NCBI GenBank assembly: GCA_016987375.1
Contig: PJRA01000314.1
Span: forward strand, 18,294-82,293
DNA length: 64,000 nucleotides
Direction of reading: 5' to 3'
Source: Brachionus koreanus
Lineage: Eukaryota; Rotifera; Eurotatoria; Ploima; Brachionidae
The notes under the pieces were generated by a model. That model had not been told where the DNA came from, made no database searches, and saw only the letters and a list, made by a program, of their open reading frames with translations. The translations under genes were made by a program, and so were the position numbers. Positions 60,048 through 64,000 of the stretch are shown piece by piece; position 1 is the stretch's first letter; each line of letters begins with the position of its first letter.

Positions 60048-60356
60048 TTATTTCTTAAGGGGAATGTTGGACATTGAAATACAGTCTGCAAATTGTTTAA
60101 CAGATCTTAATAATAAATCGTATTCATTTGGAGTTTCACTTCGCATAAATTTTATCAGCTGTAGCCATTCCCAACCTAAATAAATAAAAAAATTAGCGAG
60201 GATCTTATTTAAAATTAATCGGATACCAATTTTAGCAGCTAGAGTTTTATATCTAATTGCTGGTGATTCTCCACATTCTGGATGTCTATAGCCATAAACT
60301 ATACAAGTATTTGCAATGAAAAATAAACTGATAGCTGAAAAAAACCAAGCTTTCAT
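60048..60356 (-). CDS. Small secreted protein, family unknown
   Basis: The frame encodes a clear signal peptide (WFFSAISLFFIANTCIVYG) followed by a short charged mature part with two Cys (HPECGES and FADCISM). A GT-AG intron of 51 bp (60226-60176) fits exactly between KIG and WEWLQLIKFMRS. Removing it leaves 85 residues without an odd hydrophobic insert, and both versions keep the frame; the spliced form is more protein-like. The mature product would have about 65 residues with one possible disulfide and a helical middle. There is no dibasic site except the terminal KK, so it is not an obvious multi-peptide precursor. It lies 312 bp downstream of the receptor guanylate cyclase, same strand. 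I recognise no family. Confidence 0.6.
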   Translation of the reverse strand: MKAWFFSAISLFFIANTCIVYGYRHPECGESPAIRYKTLAAKIGIRLILNKILANFFIYLGWEWLQLIKFMRSETPNEYDLLLRSVKQFADCISMSNIPLKK

Positions 60357-60668
60357 TTTTTTAGACCAAATTATGGTTTGTTTTCAAATAATATATCATT
60401 TTAATTAAGATTTACTTCAAATTCAAATTATCAAAATTGTATCCGCTGTTCAATTCTATTTTAATATTTTAATTATTTATTTAAATACTGTTAAGAAAGT
60501 TTTTAATTTTTTTTTTTAAAAGCTAAACAATCCTTACTTTATTTTTAGAAAAGTCATCAAAATATAGCAAAAATTAAGATTTACACATGGTTTATCTCAA
60601 ATATAAAAATAAAAATAATGATTTTATAAAAAAAATTTTTTAGATCAATAAAAAAAAAATATGCAATT
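60357..60668. other. Spacer between guanylate cyclase and secreted-protein gene
   Basis: AT-rich; cyclase 3' UTR and the small gene's promoter must share 312 bp. A TATTTAAA-like context occurs but is common in such sequence. Confidence 0.4.
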
Positions 60669-63600
60669 CTAGACAATGCTATCAATATCAGGCAATGGTG
60701 ATATTTTATTATTTGAATTATTTAAATGCTGGTCTCGTTTCATTTCATTTGAATGCTTTTTTTGTGCATTTGAGCAAGACAAGTTATTAGTTTCACTAAA
60801 GCCTGAATCGTTTTTATTTATTTTGCTTGATTTTCCAATCAAGATTCGATTTTTCCCAGCTTCTGCTGAATCTTTGTCTTGTGACAAATGTTTCACTAGT
60901 ATGTTTTTAAGATTGTTTTTACTTTTGTTAACAGGAACTAAATTAACATTATCTGCTTTTGAATTTTTAGCTTCTTCTTTATCCATTTGAAGAGCACTAT
61001 CTGAAATTTGAGCGGTTGGATTTTCAACAGAATTACTTTTCAATTGCTGATTTTGCCTTTCGGAAACAATTTTTTTTATTTGCTCTATTAGTTGGTCATC
61101 AACTCCATGATTCTTTTCAGAAATAAAAGGTTCAGGTAGCTCTTTATCAAATCCGTCTTTACCAGTCAACCAAAATGTTTTGTGCATACCTTTGCCTTTG
61201 AGTTCAGTTACACCACGAAATTCCATGTGATATCCACCAATTTCATTTAGAATATTAGCACAACTTTCACTCACGTGAATTCTATACGCTTGAGATGTAG
61301 ACTCCATTCGACTGGCCGTATTGACTGTGTCACCAAATAGACAATATCTTGGCATTTTGAGACCTACAACTCCAGTAACACATGCGCCTGAATGAAGACC
61401 TATTCGCAATCTCAAAGGTATTCCAGGTAAATGACGAATTTCGAACTTTCCACAATTGTGTAAAAGATTCAAAGCCATTGTTGCGATTTCTCCAGCGTGT
61501 TTATTTCCGTTTCGTAAAGGCAAACCAGAAACGACCATGTATGCATCGCCAATAGTTTCAACTTTATAGACGTCAAATGCACTAATTGTTTCATCGAACA
61601 TTGTGTAAAGATCATTTAGAAGAGTAACTACTTCGATTGGAGAGCTGAATGCTGAAATTGTGGTAAAACCAACTATATCGCTAAAATAAATAGTAACCAT
61701 ATCAAATTGTTCTGGTGGTACTGATTCACCAGACATTAGACTCTCAGCAACTGTTCTAAAAAAAATAAAACTTAAGCATTTTTGTTTTACACCATATTTT
61801 TGTATATATACTTAGGCAACATTTCACTCAAAAGCTTTTCAAATTTTTTTTTTTCCTCTTCTAACTTTTCAGTTTTTTCACGCACCAAATCTTCAAGATT
61901 ATTTGTGTATTGTTCAATCATTTTAAACATCAAATCGACTATGTTCACTTTTCTGTTTGAATTAATTCAAATTAAAAGCATATTAATTTAAACGAAAATT
62001 TACTTTTCTCCATTTAAAGATTTGAACATTGAGGCAAGCTGATCGAAGCTTGGCCTTAATTCAGGCTGTTCACTCCAACAGTCTCTCATTATATTGACAT
62101 ACTCCGGTGGAGCTGCTGTTTTTGATACACTTGGCCTCAAAAGAGGAGGAGGTTTCCTTATTTTGCCAATTATTTCTTCTTCGCTCAAGCCCATCATACA
62201 GAATGGAGTTCCACGAATAATAACTTCTTGCATTATAATTCCAAAACTATAAATATCTCCAGCTTGCGAACCAATGGATATAATAACTTGATCACGAATA
62301 GTAGTCTGTCTCAAATGTTCAGGCGCAGTCCAAAGCAAATCTGAAAGACTTAGTGTACGACTAAAATTTTGATTGGAATAAATGTTCGGTAAACCAAAGT
62401 CAGTTAATTTTAAAACCCATCGACTATCGACTACACAATTTCGAGATTTTAAATTTCCATGATATTTTATTGATGAATGGTGAATGTAACGCATTCCTCT
62501 GCATAAATCATTCAGCATAGACCATTTGAAATTCCAGTCTAGCTTTATATCTTTTTTCAATATAATATCTTGTAAACTTCCGCGATTTGCATAGTCATAG
62601 ATCAATGCTGGAGTTTTTGCATCCATAAAGCAACCAAGCAAGGAATTAAGATTCTCATGTCTTAAATCTCTCAGCTAAAAATAAAAAACTTTATTACTTT
62701 TTTTTTTCAATTTTTTTTTACCATTCGCAGATCTCTCATTGTACTGTTTTTTATTTGAAAATTAGGAATTTTCAAAAATTTCACAATTACTATATCTCCT
62801 TTGTATTTGGCGATTTTCACTGTTTTTTGTTGAGCTATTCTTTCTTCGCCACTTTTTAACGAAACATTTGATTTTGCGGTATCTATTGTTGCTTTTGATG
62901 TGGTTGCTCCAACAAAATCTAAATCTTCAGGTAAAAGAAGAATTTTATTTGGTCCTTTAGATAATTCTTTTCTCATCAAACGACTTCTGGCAATATAGGC
63001 AACCACACATATAATTATCACGAAAATTACCATACCAATAACGCCAAACAAAATGTCTTTAAATATTCCATCATCTAAATAAAAGTTATTAGCGGCATAA
63101 TTAACCTAGATAAATAAATTTTACTAAGAGAATTTTCAACTTGGTCCAAACTTCCTTGATATTTAAATGTTAAATTTTTAGGCATTTCAATTAATATCCC
63201 ATAGTTTGTTGAATTTAGTCCAAGAATTGTATTTTCTATGAAAAAATTAGCAACTTCTGTATAAATATTAGAGGTTTGATCCAAACCAAACATTACAAAG
63301 TAAAAATCTCTATAGCAATATTCGAATAAGTCAGAGTGAATTGTGTCATAATTTTGAAAGCATTTTATTTTGATTCGATGATCCAATTGGTCTAAAAAGA
63401 TCTCATCTGAGTTATTGTATTTTTTGATAAAGACAACATCCTCATTTTCGTCCAAGTAATACGAAAAATTTGTTTTTTGTTGCGTTTGATTTGATTTGAA
63501 CATACTAAGTAGCAATTCAGAGTAATTTGCATAGTTTGGAAGGTTTTCAAAAGAATCTATAGGTATTAATTTATAAAAGTACATAAAAGCTTTTTTTTTA

Positions 63601-63754
63601 TTGGGATCGTTAACAGGCTGATATAAGTTTATTAACGGTAAGCAATTTGGTGAATTATAGACAATTACAGTATTTATTCGGTATTCTTCAATAATTTCCC
63701 AATATAAATCCATTAAAGCTTCATCTTCTCCACAGCGTGCAATTAAAATCAAAA
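60669..63754 (-). CDS. Receptor (membrane) guanylate cyclase, 5' end outside the window
   Basis: Five exons seen: 63754-63141, 63105-62722, 62674-62004, 61952-61812 and 61755-60669. The first visible exon begins in phase at an acceptor, so upstream exons lie beyond 64000. In order: part of an extracellular ligand-binding domain (ANF-receptor-like position, divergent); a transmembrane segment ([19 protein letters not shown]); a kinase-homology domain with DFG retained but HGNLKSRNC in place of HRD, so a pseudokinase; a coiled-coil dimerisation segment ([20 protein letters not shown]); and a class III cyclase domain. The cyclase carries FSDIVGFT (metal Asp), [10 protein letters not shown] (guanine-specifying Glu), [10 protein letters not shown] and NTASRMES. 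A long Ser/Asn/Lys-rich C-terminal tail follows. It makes cGMP in response to a peptide or other ligand. The join 63141/63105 requires a 35-bp intron and is the least certain. Confidence 0.92.
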
Positions 63755-64000
63755 CTTGAATAAAAAAATAAATGTCAAAAATATTAGTTTTTAAATTGAT
63801 ACAATAATTGAAATAAATTAATTCAAAAAAAATAGTAAATAAAATCTTAAAGTGTTCAAGGAATGAGTTAGACTTTAATCAGATATTTTGACAATTTTTC
63901 AACAAAAATTTTAACCACTCAAAAGAAAAAGATATTTTTCAACTCATTTTAAAAATAATTTTTTTCAATGAAAATAAAATTATTTTATAATAAAAATTAA
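63755..64000. other. Intron of the guanylate cyclase gene
   Basis: No exon recognisable in these 246 bp. Since the exon at 63754 starts at an acceptor, this is intronic. Confidence 0.6.

Noticed and set aside
60676..60990. 104-codon plus-strand frame
   Set aside because: Antisense of the guanylate cyclase C-terminal tail.

Overview
The window is nuclear DNA of a small-genome animal. It is very AT-rich, protein genes are split by short GT-AG introns (mostly 43-70 bp), and the genes are metazoan: SPAG6, STARD3, CASD1, receptor guanylate cyclase, tetraspanin, TRAK/Milton. Compact genes between dense transposon debris would suit a monogonont rotifer, but that placement is inference. Exon structures were worked out by eye from reading frames, splice sites and remembered family sequences; no search was run.

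Positions 1-16000 are mobile-element territory: relics of a Ty3/gypsy integrase tail, a KRBA2-like integrase, a minus-strand LINE and a gypsy reverse transcriptase; an apparently intact terminal-inverted-repeat (TIR) transposon with a 1047-residue DDE transposase (3620-7269); and a decayed element with arms of about 320 bp and two divergent genes (7744-13456). Both DNA transposons carry the same C-terminal module, which resembles a ubiquitin-specific cysteine peptidase, on different DDE cores.

From 16000 to 37000 host genes dominate: SPAG6 (+), an SLC16 transporter (+), a dead LINE, a solo LTR, SMARCE1/BAF57 with a long Q/N-rich tail (+), SIRT4 (-), then DCUN1D (+), R3HDM4 (+) and STARD3 (+). 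SIRT4 and DCUN1D are divergent across 532 bp. A Tc1/mariner element of about 1.2 kb (37017-38205) contains the only assembly gap (578 N).

From 39600 to the end: TRAK/Milton (-), a tetraspanin (-), CAB39/MO25 (+), a GT43 glucuronyltransferase (-), CASD1 (-), GSK3 (-), a small secreted-protein gene (-) and a membrane guanylate cyclase cut by the window edge (-). CASD1 has lost two of its three catalytic-triad residues in an otherwise intact frame, and a piggyBac-type MITE sits in one of its introns.

The host genes have unrelated jobs: axoneme, transport, chromatin, mitochondrial deacylation, cullin neddylation, sterol contact sites, mitochondrial trafficking, kinase scaffolding, glycan synthesis and signalling. 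I see no pathway cluster. The exception worth testing is the secreted-protein gene just downstream of the receptor guanylate cyclase on the same strand.
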